DNA of 64,000 nucleotides from Streptomyces griseocarneus (GCF_014655595.1 NZ_BNBL01000017.1:62001-126000), one strand, 5' to 3'; shown: positions 8,721 through 17,810, counted from the stretch's first letter. Translations and numbers: made by a program. Notes: generated by a model from the letters alone, not told the origin.

Positions 8721-9103
8721 CGACCGCCACCCGGGCCCGGCGTGTGCCCGTCGACCGCACAACCGCGCTCGCCCCGCTCGATGTTGAGGCAGTCCGAGCG
8801 ACGGTGCACAAGATCCTCAAGCCCGCGCACCGCGCGGTTCTCGACGCGGACGACATCAAGACCACCATCGCGGACCTGACGGCACACCTCGGAGTGCTGA
8901 TGCCTATCGCGGCCGGCAGACACCCGGCACTGGTGGCATCGGTCGGGCGCCGACTGGAGTACGACCCGCCCGACGCAGCCCGGTACCCGGTGTGCGCGCG
9001 GCGGTGGGCGGAGGAGTCCGCGCGGTCGGCCGACCAGTTGCTCGGCCTGGCGACCGCCCACGCGAAGCCCCGGAGCAGGAACGCGGGGGTGGCGGGGCGG
9101 TGA
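8717..9103 (+). CDS. DUF6415-like small protein
   Basis: 128 aa. Parallels the 8116 protein: LDADDIKTTIADLTAHLGVL aligns with its DVDDIMSTIRATLDRL region, so the two are probably paralogues. ATG overlaps the preceding stop; its own TGA overlaps the next GTG. Function unknown. Confidence 0.6.
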   Translation: MTTATRARRVPVDRTTALAPLDVEAVRATVHKILKPAHRAVLDADDIKTTIADLTAHLGVLMPIAAGRHPALVASVGRRLEYDPPDAARYPVCARRWAEESARSADQLLGLATAHAKPRSRNAGVAGR

Positions 9104-9294
9104 CCGGATTACACGCCCGTGAAGACCAGGACAGCAAGATCGACATCACGCATCCGTTCCGCGCCACGGTGGCCCTGCTCATCGGGGCACTCATCCCGCC
9201 CGCCGCCATCGTCCTCGCCGGACACGACGCACCGTCCTTACAGGCCCGGCCGGCTCCCATCGCCCTCCCCGACCAGCCGCTCCCCGAGGAGTGA
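9100..9294 (+). CDS. Single-pass membrane small protein
   Basis: 64 aa with one membrane segment (FRATVALLIGALIPPAAIVLA). GTG 9100 overlaps the previous stop. Last gene of the oxygenase operon; its TGA abuts the convergent regulator's stop in the palindrome TGATCA. Confidence 0.55.
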   Translation: MTGLHAREDQDSKIDITHPFRATVALLIGALIPPAAIVLAGHDAPSLQARPAPIALPDQPLPEE

Positions 9295-10656
9295 TCAGCT
9301 GTGGACTCCCGTACGCGCCGCGAACTCCTTGAGCCCAGGAAGGCTCGTCGAGGAGTACAGCAGGTCCGCGGTGAGGGCCTTCACCGAAGGGCGACGGGCT
9401 TCCTCGGGTGCTTCGTGCTCGACAGCGCGAAGAGCGGCAAGGGTGCGGGCATCATCTCCGAGCTGATGCCACATGCGGGCCACGTCTGTGTGAAGTCGTG
9501 CGCGGCGCTCGGCGGTCGGGAAGGCGCTCGGGTTGATCCGGGCCACGACCGGCACGGCGTCGTCCGGGGCGCCGAGCTTGTTGTAGATACTCAGGCGAAA
9601 GCTCGCGCACTGCGCGCGGGTGGCCTGGATGGTGACCTTCTCCAGGCCAGGCCCGTAGCGCAGGCGCTGCCCGATGGACTCGGCTTCGTCAACCATGTCG
9701 AGTGCGGCCGTGCGGTCGCCGTAGTGAGCCACCGTGTATCCGCACGTCAGGAGCATCGCGGCGCGGATGGCCAGGGCCGGCTCGGTGGAGTCATCGGCCA
9801 GCTGGCGGTCGGTGTGGACGAGGAGGTCCGCTGCCTGGTGGTGGCGGCCGGCTCGGCGCATGGCGACCGACAGCATGCGAGCGGCCTCGCCGAGTGGAGC
9901 GGCTTGGCCGGAGGCGCGGCCGGCGGCGAGGGCCCGGTCGGCGGCGACCCAGACGGCCTCGGAGTGCATTTTGCTGGCCAACTCGCCGGCGAGGCTGTAG
10001 GCGTACGCGGTCAGCGCGCAGGCTCGTTCCTTGGCGTGGCCGGTGAGGTGGTCACGGGTCGCGTCGGCCGCGGCGAGCAGCAGTGGCAGTTCAGCGCCGA
10101 GATCCTGGTAGCGGGTATGGCGGAAGTCTGCGCGGGCGCGGTGGAGTGCCCGGTCGAGCTGGCTGAGCGAGACGGGGCCGACGGTGGGCGGGCGGAACAG
10201 TCCCTCCTCCAAGGCGGCCGCGGGGTCGGCTGGGGCTCGGCCTGCCGGAGTGGCAGGGCTGCCGGTGACCATGACGGCTCCCAGTCCGGCAGCCCCGGTG
10301 AGAAATCCCCTGCGCCGCACCGCGTCCTCCTTCTCGTGGTCCCCTGCGCTCACCGTAGCTGCCGTCGTGACGCCGGATCCGTGGCTTTGAGGATCCCGTG
10401 CCGGGTCTCGCCCCGGCGGGTGAGCGGCGGTGATCAGGTCATCGGGTGGGATGTCGAGCACGGCCGCGATGTGCAACAGCGTTTCAATCTGGGGGACGAT
10501 CTGTCCGCCTTCGACACGGCAGACCCACGATTTCGAGTAGCCCAGGACGCCCGCCAGAGCCTCCTGGGTCATCTTCGGCCGTCGGGCGCCCCGGCGGCTG
10601 CGCATGAGCGCGCCGAGATCGAGGCCGGGCGGAGCGGTCATGGCATGGACGCTCAC
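9295..10656 (-). CDS. XRE-family regulator with embedded RRRGFL motif
   Basis: 453 aa from GTG 10656, selected by GAGGAGG five bases upstream; upstream frame is non-coding. HTH near the N-terminus (KMTQEALAGVLGYSKSWVCR). After a linker comes RRRGFLTGAAGLGAVMV, which looks like a twin-arginine signal but is internal, then a long helical sensor region. The arrangement is common in Streptomyces regulators. It is divergent from the cassette starting at 10857 and is its likely regulator. Confidence 0.82.
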   Translation of the reverse strand: MSVHAMTAPPGLDLGALMRSRRGARRPKMTQEALAGVLGYSKSWVCRVEGGQIVPQIETLLHIAAVLDIPPDDLITAAHPPGRDPARDPQSHGSGVTTAATVSAGDHEKEDAVRRRGFLTGAAGLGAVMVTGSPATPAGRAPADPAAALEEGLFRPPTVGPVSLSQLDRALHRARADFRHTRYQDLGAELPLLLAAADATRDHLTGHAKERACALTAYAYSLAGELASKMHSEAVWVAADRALAAGRASGQAAPLGEAARMLSVAMRRAGRHHQAADLLVHTDRQLADDSTEPALAIRAAMLLTCGYTVAHYGDRTAALDMVDEAESIGQRLRYGPGLEKVTIQATRAQCASFRLSIYNKLGAPDDAVPVVARINPSAFPTAERRARLHTDVARMWHQLGDDARTLAALRAVEHEAPEEARRPSVKALTADLLYSSTSLPGLKEFAARTGVHS

Positions 10657-10740
10657 GGTGCCTCCTCGCGGGAACGGCGCGTCAACGGTAGCCGCGCCAC
10701 GCAGCCCGCGGCAGGGCGCATGCAACGAACTTGCGGGTTC

Positions 10741-10755
10741 CTCAACAGAGTTGAG
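10741..10755. promoter_or_regulatory. Inverted repeat between regulator and sugar cassette
   Basis: CTCAAC-AGA-GTTGAG, a perfect 6-bp dyad in the 200-base divergent region between the XRE gene and the RmlD-like gene. Candidate operator. Confidence 0.4.
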
Positions 10756-10856
10756 ACCTCGACCAGATCCGCTTTCGCGACGTGACCAGGCGGCTGAACC
10801 TACGGCAGGGACCATCCGACGAGAAGCCAACCACCAGGACTCCTTGGGGGTGAATT

Positions 10857-11738
10857 GTGCGAGCAGTGATCTTCGGTGCATCCGGGCTCCTCGGGCGTTC
10901 GATGATGCGGGCCTTCGAGCACTGGAAGGTGACGGGCACTAGCTTCCGCAGGAAGGGCCAGGGGCTGGTCACGGTCGACGCGACATCGACCGACGACGTC
11001 CTGAACGCACTGAGCCGCTTCGAGCCGGACGTCGTCGTCAATTGCGTCGGCGAGCGGCGGCCCGAGGCTTGGACGAACGCGCCGGCGCGGGCCCACGAGC
11101 TGAATGTCGAGGCGGCCCGGCTGATCGCGGAGGCTACCCGCCATCACGGCGCGCGCTTGCTCCACATCTCCAGCGACTACGTTTTCGACGGGGCCTATCC
11201 TCCCTACCGGGTCGATGCCCGGCGGAACCCGGTGAACGCCTACGGCCAGTGGAAACTCCTCGCCGAGGATGCAGTGCGCAGGGCCTGCCCCGAGGCCGTG
11301 ATCCTGCGGCTTCCCGTGCTGTACGGGCCCGCCGAGTACGCGGCCGAGACGAACCTGACCCAGATCGCCTGCCAGGTCGGCTCCGGTGAGCCGGTCGAGC
11401 TGGACGACATCTGCGTGCGCTACCCGACCCATGTGGACGAGGCGGCGGAGGTCTGCCGCTGGCTCGCGGCCCAGTCCAAGGGCCAGTACCTCGCCTCCGT
11501 CGTCCACTGGAGCGCCGAGCACGGGTTCACGAAGTACCGGATGGGGCTGATGATCGCCCAGCACTTCGGCATCGCCCCCGACCACGTCAAGGCCGGCGCG
11601 GCATCCGGCGATCGGCCTGCCGACTGCCGTCTCGACTGCATGGACCTCCGTGCGGCTCTCGGATGGCCCATGGACCACTGCCGCACGTTCACTGACGAGT
11701 TTCCGCAGGTGGTCGCCCCGTGGGTGCGTACTGCTTGA
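10857..11738 (+). CDS. RmlD-like NAD(P)-dependent sugar-nucleotide reductase
   Basis: 293 aa. Family members reduce dTDP-4-keto sugars or related substrates. The Rossmann motif is FGASGLLGRSMMRAF; the SDR triad is covered by HISSDYVFDG and YGQWKLLAEDAV (Y-x3-K). LRLPVLYGP and the downstream HVDEAA region fit the RmlD superfamily. GTG 10857 follows a G-rich ribosome site. First gene of a plus-strand cassette. Confidence 0.82.
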   Translation: MRAVIFGASGLLGRSMMRAFEHWKVTGTSFRRKGQGLVTVDATSTDDVLNALSRFEPDVVVNCVGERRPEAWTNAPARAHELNVEAARLIAEATRHHGARLLHISSDYVFDGAYPPYRVDARRNPVNAYGQWKLLAEDAVRRACPEAVILRLPVLYGPAEYAAETNLTQIACQVGSGEPVELDDICVRYPTHVDEAAEVCRWLAAQSKGQYLASVVHWSAEHGFTKYRMGLMIAQHFGIAPDHVKAGAASGDRPADCRLDCMDLRAALGWPMDHCRTFTDEFPQVVAPWVRTA

Positions 11739-11772
11739 CCTTGATCGACATGATGGAAGGGTGTGATCTGCC

Positions 11773-13023
11773 GTGTCGTCTTCTGTGTACGGGGCCTTCG
11801 CCCACGCGTACGTGACGCAGGTGAGCGCCGTGGTCGCCAGGATGCTGGAGAGCGAAGGCGCCGCCGCGGCAGCACTGATGAGGAAGACGGTCGCCGAGGG
11901 CAGTTCTGTCCGCGGATTCGGCAACGGCGGCAGCTCGGCCATCGTGCGCTCCGTTCTCGCGCAGCTTCGTGCCGGCCACGCCGGGCTGGACGTGAACGAG
12001 GCGATGGTGAGCCTGGCCGCCCTGGCGTACACGGCTCAGCGGGAGGGCTACCGGACGGTGTTCAGCGGGGTGCTGGCCGACGAGATCGACAGCGTGGGCC
12101 TGGTCCTCGTCGCCAGCGTGAGCGGCCGGTCGGAGAACATCGTCGAGGCGGTCGGACTCTGCCGCAGGCACGGAGTGCCGGTGCTGGCGACCGTGGGCGG
12201 GCGCGGGGATCAGCTGGGACCGGTGGACGGCATGGTCTGGCCCACGGGAGCCACCGACCAGCAGGTCAGCGAGGACGCCATGCTGACCGCGCTGACGCTG
12301 ACCGCCGCGGCGAGCACGGAGCCAGAGCATTTACCGCTGTCGCACCGCCTGGAGGAGTACCTGCACGCCCTCGCTTCTCTGGACACCCGGCGCCTGGGCC
12401 AGTGGATTGGGGCAGCCACACGGGCCGTCACGGACGCCATCCGCCGCCGGAGCGCGATCTACGTGCTGTGCCCAGACGGCGGCCCCCTCGCTCTGGCCGG
12501 GGAACACTTCGCTCACAACCTGCACTGGGACGCCCCTCTCGGTGTCGAGGGGATCCGGCCGCCGGTCGTCATGTCCGACCCGTCGCTCGCCGACATGAGC
12601 GCGATCTACAACGACCACCCCGACCCGGCGCACGGAGTCCGCTACCAACTGCACTCCGCCTCCGTCGGGGACGTCGTCTTCCTCCTTGCCTACGACTCGA
12701 ACGGCAGGACGAACCGGCAGGCCGTCGACGCCGCCTTGCAGGCGGGCGCGCACGTCTTTCTCCTGCACCGGGACGGTCCTGACCCGCTCGTGGCCGGCCA
12801 GCGCAGCCAGAGGTTGCCGCCCGTGGACGACTTCGGCCTGCCCTGCCTGGTGCAGTCGATCGCCCACATGGTGTGCCGGACTACCCGAGCCGCGCTGGCA
12901 GATGGCCCCGCGTCGGCCGCAGGGGCCGGGCCGTCGCCGCTTGACCTCATGGCGCAGGACCTCGCGCCACGTCGAGAACTGTCCGCCCCCACCCCCGCAA
13001 TTGCCCTGGAAGGAAGGCCGTAA
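11773..13023 (+). CDS. Tandem SIS-domain protein (GmhA-like first half)
   Basis: 416 aa. SIS domains bind phosphosugars. The first half contains GFGNGGSSAIVRSVLAQL, close to the GmhA heptose-isomerase signature, and VASVSGRSENIVEAV. The second half repeats the fold in degenerate form (IYVLCPDGGPLALAGEHF; FLLAYDSNGRTNRQAV). Where GmhA has catalytic QE-x-H-x6-H, this has SEDAMLTALTL, so isomerase activity is doubtful. Length is about twice GmhA. GTG 11773 preceded by GGAAGGG. Confidence 0.72.
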   Translation: MSSSVYGAFAHAYVTQVSAVVARMLESEGAAAAALMRKTVAEGSSVRGFGNGGSSAIVRSVLAQLRAGHAGLDVNEAMVSLAALAYTAQREGYRTVFSGVLADEIDSVGLVLVASVSGRSENIVEAVGLCRRHGVPVLATVGGRGDQLGPVDGMVWPTGATDQQVSEDAMLTALTLTAAASTEPEHLPLSHRLEEYLHALASLDTRRLGQWIGAATRAVTDAIRRRSAIYVLCPDGGPLALAGEHFAHNLHWDAPLGVEGIRPPVVMSDPSLADMSAIYNDHPDPAHGVRYQLHSASVGDVVFLLAYDSNGRTNRQAVDAALQAGAHVFLLHRDGPDPLVAGQRSQRLPPVDDFGLPCLVQSIAHMVCRTTRAALADGPASAAGAGPSPLDLMAQDLAPRRELSAPTPAIALEGRP

Positions 13024-13024
13024 C

Positions 13025-13690
13025 GTGTCCGTTCGCGAGATCCACACCGAGATCAGCCGCCCGACGCGCAGCCAGATCAGTGCCCTGTCCCGTCTTCCGG
13101 TCGCGGCGATCGTCGACGCCCTCGGCAAGACCGGCACCCTCTCGTACTGCCTGAAGCTCCAGACCCCCGGCCTGGTCCTGTGCGGCAGCGCCGTCACGGC
13201 CCTCGGCCCAGACGTGACCGTGCGCCGCGCAGCGATCGACCTCGCGCAGCCCGGCGACATCGTCGTGGTCGCGGCCGGCGGCAGCAAGGAACGGTCCTGC
13301 TTCGGGGGCGTGACCGCCTCGCACATGCAGAGCCGGGGCATCACCGGCGTCCTGGTCGACGGCATGATCCGCGACGTCGCCGAGCTGCGCCACATCGCGT
13401 TCCCGACAGTCGCCCGCGGCACCACCCCGCTCAACTACGACTACCCGGCTGGCCGGGAGGAGGGCGCGGTCAACGTCCCCGTGGACATCGACGGCGTCCG
13501 CATCGCCCCCGGGGATGTCGTGGTCGGCGACGAGGACGGCACCGTGATCGTCCCTCGTGATCAGGTCGCGGCCGTGATTGCCAAGACCCAGGCCGCCATG
13601 AGCGCCGAGGCCGAGAAGTGGTGGCGCCGCCGTGGCCAGAGCCTCGGCGCCGTTCAGCAACTCGCCGACTCCGGCTACACGATCATCTGA
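13025..13690 (+). CDS. RraA-like protein (HMG/CHA aldolase superfamily)
   Basis: 221 aa from GTG 13025 with GAAGGAAGG upstream. The family includes aldolases for 4-hydroxy-4-methyl-2-oxoglutarate and oxaloacetate decarboxylases, plus the RNase E inhibitor RraA. Core motifs are VVAAGGSKERSCFGG and VLVDGMIRDVAEL (the G-x-R-D metal/substrate loop), then PGDVVVGDEDGTVIVP. In this setting an aldolase or decarboxylase step is more plausible than RNA regulation. Starts one base after the SIS gene. Confidence 0.82.
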   Translation: MSVREIHTEISRPTRSQISALSRLPVAAIVDALGKTGTLSYCLKLQTPGLVLCGSAVTALGPDVTVRRAAIDLAQPGDIVVVAAGGSKERSCFGGVTASHMQSRGITGVLVDGMIRDVAELRHIAFPTVARGTTPLNYDYPAGREEGAVNVPVDIDGVRIAPGDVVVGDEDGTVIVPRDQVAAVIAKTQAAMSAEAEKWWRRRGQSLGAVQQLADSGYTII

Positions 13691-13699
13691 GGAGACCCC

Positions 13700-14779
13700 G
13701 TGACCGAGCACGCCAAGCTCGCGGACGTCTTCGAACGGTTCGCCATCCAGCAGGCGGCGGGCAAGTCCCCGCTGTACGAGACCCTGTCCCGCACGGTCGC
13801 CCGTACCCCCGAACTCCTCGACCTCGCGGCCGACACGCAGCCGGGACAGCCCGCACCCAACATGCTGCTCGGGGCCATCCACCACATCATCCGCCGCGGC
13901 TCCCAGCACCCGCTGGCCACCTACTTCACCGGCCTCGAGGAACTGCCCGAGGCCCGCGCTGGTGCCCTGCTCACCGACTTTTGCCGACGCCACGCCGAAC
14001 GGATCCGGCAGACCATCTCAACCCGCTCCGTCCAGACCAACGAGGTGGGCAGGTGCGCCGTCCTGCTCCCCGCCTTCGCCGCGCTCCAGCAGCAGCTCGA
14101 CGACAGCCACCCGATCAGGATCGTGGACGTGGGCGCCAGCGCCGGCCTGAACCTGCTCTGGGACCGCTACACCTACGACTACGGCGGCCACCGGCTCAGC
14201 CTGCCCGCCAGCGACCCGGACACGGAGCTGTTCTGCGAGATCAAGGGTGGGACGCCGCCGTTGTCCCTGGACGTCGCGCGGTTCGTCCGGCCGGTCGGGA
14301 TCGAGCTCCACCCAGTGGACATCACCGACCACGAGGCCACCGAGTGGCTGGTCAGCCTCACCTGGCCCGAGCAAACCACGCGGATGCACACACTGAACAG
14401 GGCTCTGACGCTGGCCGCCCGCACCCCGCCGACGATCCTGGCCGGCCGGGCCGAGGACCACCTCGCCGACGTCGTCACCGAGACCCCGCCCGACCGGCAC
14501 CTGGTCTTCGTCTTCTCATGGTCGATCTACCAGATCTTCGGCTCGCCCGGCGGCCGGGAACGCCTCGTCGACACCCTCGCCGGCCTGAGCCAGCACCGCC
14601 CGCTCCACGAAATCTCCATCGGCCACTTCGGCCACAACACCCCCCGCATGATCATGGCCAGCCACAACGGTGGCATGAGCCGCTCCGACGTCGTGGCCCA
14701 CTGCGACGTCTACGGCACCTGGCTCCACTGGCTGGCCAAGCCGTCCGGTCGGGCGCCTGGTGGGAGGGAGAACCCATGA
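13700..14779 (+). CDS. DUF2332 protein (SAM-binding-like fold)
   Basis: 359 aa. DUF2332 is common in actinobacteria and has no firm function; the segment IVDVGASAGLNLLWDRYTYD resembles a methyltransferase motif I. VFVFSWSIYQIF and HFGHNTPRMIMASHNGG complete the family pattern. GTG 13700 has GGAG upstream; the 3' end overlaps the next gene (ATGA). Confidence 0.78.
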   Translation: MTEHAKLADVFERFAIQQAAGKSPLYETLSRTVARTPELLDLAADTQPGQPAPNMLLGAIHHIIRRGSQHPLATYFTGLEELPEARAGALLTDFCRRHAERIRQTISTRSVQTNEVGRCAVLLPAFAALQQQLDDSHPIRIVDVGASAGLNLLWDRYTYDYGGHRLSLPASDPDTELFCEIKGGTPPLSLDVARFVRPVGIELHPVDITDHEATEWLVSLTWPEQTTRMHTLNRALTLAARTPPTILAGRAEDHLADVVTETPPDRHLVFVFSWSIYQIFGSPGGRERLVDTLAGLSQHRPLHEISIGHFGHNTPRMIMASHNGGMSRSDVVAHCDVYGTWLHWLAKPSGRAPGGRENP

Positions 14780-15552
14780 CACGCACGATCACCAGGGCGG
14801 TCGTGGCCGCCGGTGGGGCCGGGACCAAGATGGCCCCGATCACCCGCATCATCCCCAAGGAGATGCTGCCCGTCGCACGGACGCCGATCCTGGAACACCT
14901 CGTCCACGAACTGCGCGCGGCGGACATCACCGACGTCCTCTTCGTCATCTCCTCACGCAAGGGCCAGATCCCGGCCTACTTCGGCAGCGGCGCGGCGTAC
15001 GGCATGAACTTCTCCTACCGGATCCAGGACGACGGCACCGGCCCCGGCGCGCCCGTCCTCGACGCCGAGACATGGACCCAGGAACAGCCGTTCGTCCTCG
15101 CATTCGGCGACAACCTGATCCGCGGCGGCACCGAAGGGGAGACACCCCTCCAGCGGCTCGTACACGGCGGCACGGCGAACTGCTCAGTCCTGACCCGGCT
15201 GTTCCCCGCGGGCAGCGTCCCCCCGCACGAGACAATCCTGGGCCCGGCGGCCCCACCCAGGACGGACCCCGGTCCGTGCGACGTCACCTTCGGCAGAGAG
15301 CCCCTGGACCACACCGGCGCCCGGTGGGTGCACGCCTGCGCTGCCCGCTGGGTCCTGGGGACTTTCGTCTTCGAGGCCCTGCGCGCATGCCCGCCGCGCC
15401 CCAACGGCGAGCTCTACCTCATCGACGCGGTGCGGCGCTGGATCTGCGCAGGCAACGAACTCCGGGCCGTGCCCCTCCTGCAGGCCGAGCTCCGGTTCAA
15501 CTGCGACAACTGGGAGACCTACCACGATGCCGTCGCCGTCCTCCGGGCCTGA
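14776..15552 (+). CDS. Sugar-phosphate nucleotidyltransferase (GalU/RmlA-like)
   Basis: 258 aa. Activates a sugar-1-phosphate with a nucleotide. The nucleotide loop is AAGGAGTKMAPITRIIPKEM, followed by LPVARTPILEHLVHEL as in GalU. FVLAFGDNLI is the expected metal-binding segment (D in FGDN). Shorter than typical GalU (about 300 aa), ending with RFNCDNWETYHDA. ATG overlaps the DUF2332 stop. Sugar specificity cannot be read. Confidence 0.82.
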   Translation: MTRTITRAVVAAGGAGTKMAPITRIIPKEMLPVARTPILEHLVHELRAADITDVLFVISSRKGQIPAYFGSGAAYGMNFSYRIQDDGTGPGAPVLDAETWTQEQPFVLAFGDNLIRGGTEGETPLQRLVHGGTANCSVLTRLFPAGSVPPHETILGPAAPPRTDPGPCDVTFGREPLDHTGARWVHACAARWVLGTFVFEALRACPPRPNGELYLIDAVRRWICAGNELRAVPLLQAELRFNCDNWETYHDAVAVLRA

Positions 15553-16330
15553 ACGCACCGCCTCCGCCCTCCCGGGCACTCGGATTTCCCTGGAGAGCCC
15601 GTTCCAGAGGCCCGGCACCCAGGTCACCGTGATCTGGCCCGAGCAGCCCGTGCGCAGGATCGTGCTCGCCTTGCCGGTCGAGAAGGACGACGGGCGCAAG
15701 TACGGCCACAGCCTCGACGAGATCGCACGGCTTCCCGCAGACCTTCGCGACGGAACCGCCTTCGCTGCGCCGACCTTCAGCGAGTCACCCTGGCTCGTCA
15801 ACCACGCCACCCGGGCCGACTGCCAGCAGGAGGACCACCTCGTCCGCGTGGTCGTGCCGACCGTCCTCGCGGCCCTCGGCGGGCGGGCCCGGCCGCCGGT
15901 ACACCTGCTGGGGTTCAGCAAGGGCGGCTTCGCAGCCCTCAACCTGATGGCCCGGCACCCCGGCCTCTTCGCCGTCGCCAGCGTCTGGGACGCGTCGCTC
16001 CTCAGCGACCGGCCCCCGCACCCGCAACTCGTGAACGTCGCCGGCAGCGACGCGCGCCTGGACGAGTACGACGTGCGCCGCAACCTACGCAAGTACGCAT
16101 ACGTCCTGCGCAGCGCCTGCCGGATCGCCCTGGGGGGAGTCGGCACCCTGGAGGCCGACTGGACCGCCGGCCACCAGCTACTCGAAGAGGCCGGCATCCC
16201 GCATCTTGCCTACCGGGATGCGCCTGCTGACCACCGGTGGAGTGCTGCATGGCTGGCTCCTGCCATGCGGTACCTCCTCGACTTGGAAGGCCGCCTGCTT
16301 CCCGGGCCGGAAGGAGACCTGGGGCGATGA
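15527..16330 (+). CDS. Alpha/beta hydrolase
   Basis: 267 aa. Nucleophile elbow LLGFSKGGFAALNLMARHPG gives the G-x-S-x-G variant G-F-S-K-G. VASVWDASLL supplies a probable acid and DAPADHRW the histidine region. ATG 15527 has GGGAGA nine bases upstream and lies 26 bases inside the preceding gene. Probably an esterase or thioesterase of the cassette; substrate unknown. Confidence 0.75.
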   Translation: MPSPSSGPERTASALPGTRISLESPFQRPGTQVTVIWPEQPVRRIVLALPVEKDDGRKYGHSLDEIARLPADLRDGTAFAAPTFSESPWLVNHATRADCQQEDHLVRVVVPTVLAALGGRARPPVHLLGFSKGGFAALNLMARHPGLFAVASVWDASLLSDRPPHPQLVNVAGSDARLDEYDVRRNLRKYAYVLRSACRIALGGVGTLEADWTAGHQLLEEAGIPHLAYRDAPADHRWSAAWLAPAMRYLLDLEGRLLPGPEGDLGR

Positions 16331-16341
16331 CGGATAAGCGG

Positions 16342-17337
16342 TCAGTCCTTCAGCATCACGTCGCGCACCGGGATCCAGTCCAAGGACGACCGGATTCCCT
16401 CCTCCAGGGAAAGCTGCGGCGTCCACCCCAGAAGCCTCTGGGCCCGGTCACTCTTGGTGTAGCCGCCGGCGACGTCACCGGGCCGCGACTCCGTATCGAC
16501 CGTGGCGAGCGGCGTATCGACGACCTGGTTGAAGGCTGCGCACAGTTCCCGCACGGTGGTACCCGAGCCCGTGCCCAGGTTGATTGCCATCGACGGCTCC
16601 GACTCCGAGAGCAGGGAGTCGAAGCGGCCGATCGCCACCACATGAGCCGCAGCCAGGTCCCAGACGTGCACGTAGTCCCGGATCCCCGTCCCATCGCGCG
16701 TCGGGTAGTTGGTCCCGGTGACGGGGAAGGCTGTGCCCTCCCGGTGCGCCTGGATCATCATGCCCAGGGCGTGGCTGGGCCGCTTGAGCTGAAGCCCGGT
16801 CCTCATCTTGGGGTCGGCCCCGACGGGGTTGAAGTAGCGCAGCGACAGCACACGCATCTGGCGGGCCGCGGCGATGTCCGCGAACATCCCCTCGCACACG
16901 GCTTTGGTGCGCGCGTAGGGGCTCTGCGGTGCGAGCGGGGAGTCTTCGTTCACCGGGGAGCCGTCATCGGCCTGGTAGATGGAGGCCGAGGAACTGAAGA
17001 TAAGGCGGTCACAGCCGTTCCGGCGGAGATGGCCGACGAAGCGCAGGCTCTTGGCGACGTTCGCCTCGTAGTAGCCGATTGGGTCCTCGACGGACTCCGG
17101 GACCACGATCAACGCCGCGCAGTGCACCACCGCGGAGATGTCCGGGTGCTCGGAGAAGATCCGGTCGACCAGCGCCCCGTCGGAGATATCGCCCTCGTAG
17201 AAGATCCGACCGTCGGTGAACTCCCTGCGGCCTCGGACAAGACTGTCGAGGATCACCGGGGCCATCCCCTGATCCAGGCAGGCCGACGCCACGGTGCTTC
17301 CGATGTAACCGGCTCCCCCGGCGATAAGAACAGACAT
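16342..17337 (-). CDS. galE: UDP-glucose 4-epimerase
   Basis: 331 aa. Interconverts UDP-glucose and UDP-galactose or close analogues. Motifs: GGAGYIGSTVASACLDQG at the N-terminus, SSSASIY (residues 116-121), Y141-x3-K145 in SPYARTKAV, and the extended-SDR segment LRYFNPVGADP. The KPDLA-type ends and GIRDYVHVWDLAAAHV are as in GalE. Convergent with the hydrolase, so it closes the sugar cassette on the other strand. Confidence 0.9.
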   Translation of the reverse strand: MSVLIAGGAGYIGSTVASACLDQGMAPVILDSLVRGRREFTDGRIFYEGDISDGALVDRIFSEHPDISAVVHCAALIVVPESVEDPIGYYEANVAKSLRFVGHLRRNGCDRLIFSSSASIYQADDGSPVNEDSPLAPQSPYARTKAVCEGMFADIAAARQMRVLSLRYFNPVGADPKMRTGLQLKRPSHALGMMIQAHREGTAFPVTGTNYPTRDGTGIRDYVHVWDLAAAHVVAIGRFDSLLSESEPSMAINLGTGSGTTVRELCAAFNQVVDTPLATVDTESRPGDVAGGYTKSDRAQRLLGWTPQLSLEEGIRSSLDWIPVRDVMLKD

Positions 17338-17615
17338 GATCCTCTTCTTCCCGGTCCTTCAAGGATGGGCGGCAAGGCTAGCGGAGCGCCTGCCCCTCAA
17401 GGGGGCCCTTTGCGACAGTTTGTAGGCATTGTTTACGAGTTGGCCTCCAGGCTGATCATCCGTGCGAGGGAGGAGTCGCATCAATGAATGGCCGACGGCG
17501 TCCGCAGATCTATGGGGCGGTCTCGCTCGGATCGTGACCCGCTACTGAGTGCCTTCGTTAGGCGCCAGGTGTCTTTGACCAGGGGCTTTTACCCAAAGGG
17601 GAGGGGAGACGCTTC

Positions 17616-17810
17616 ATGGAAGGTGGACAGGGAGACAAACCGGCCCGAATGCCGGGTCGGCCGCCGATGCTGGAACCGGTGGTCGGCTACGGGCCAGTGT
17701 CGTGGTCGGTCGAGCAGCTGACGACGGCGATGGACGTCGCTGTGGTCGAGTCGATGCTGAGGACGGGACTGGACAAACGCACTCCGAACCGAGGGGGACA
17801 GCGCCGGTGA
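17616..17810 (+). CDS. 64-aa small protein coupled to ABC exporter (possible peptide precursor)
   Basis: 64 aa from ATG 17616 with GGAGGGGAG just upstream. Ends in TGA overlapping the exporter GTG (GTGA). Sequence has a Gly/Pro-rich start, WSVEQLTTAMDVAVVESMLR in the middle and a basic tail TPNRGGQRR. No transmembrane helix, no Cys. Placement right before an exporter and upstream of a dipeptidase and radical SAM enzyme makes a precursor peptide possible, but a plain regulatory small protein is equally compatible. Confidence 0.55.
   Translation: MEGGQGDKPARMPGRPPMLEPVVGYGPVSWSVEQLTTAMDVAVVESMLRTGLDKRTPNRGGQRR

Noticed and set aside
9301..10785. 494-codon plus-strand frame
   Set aside because: Antisense shadow of the XRE regulator, with Gly/Val-rich nonsense composition.
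16237..17487. 416-codon plus-strand frame
   Set aside because: Antisense to galE, whose motifs are complete.
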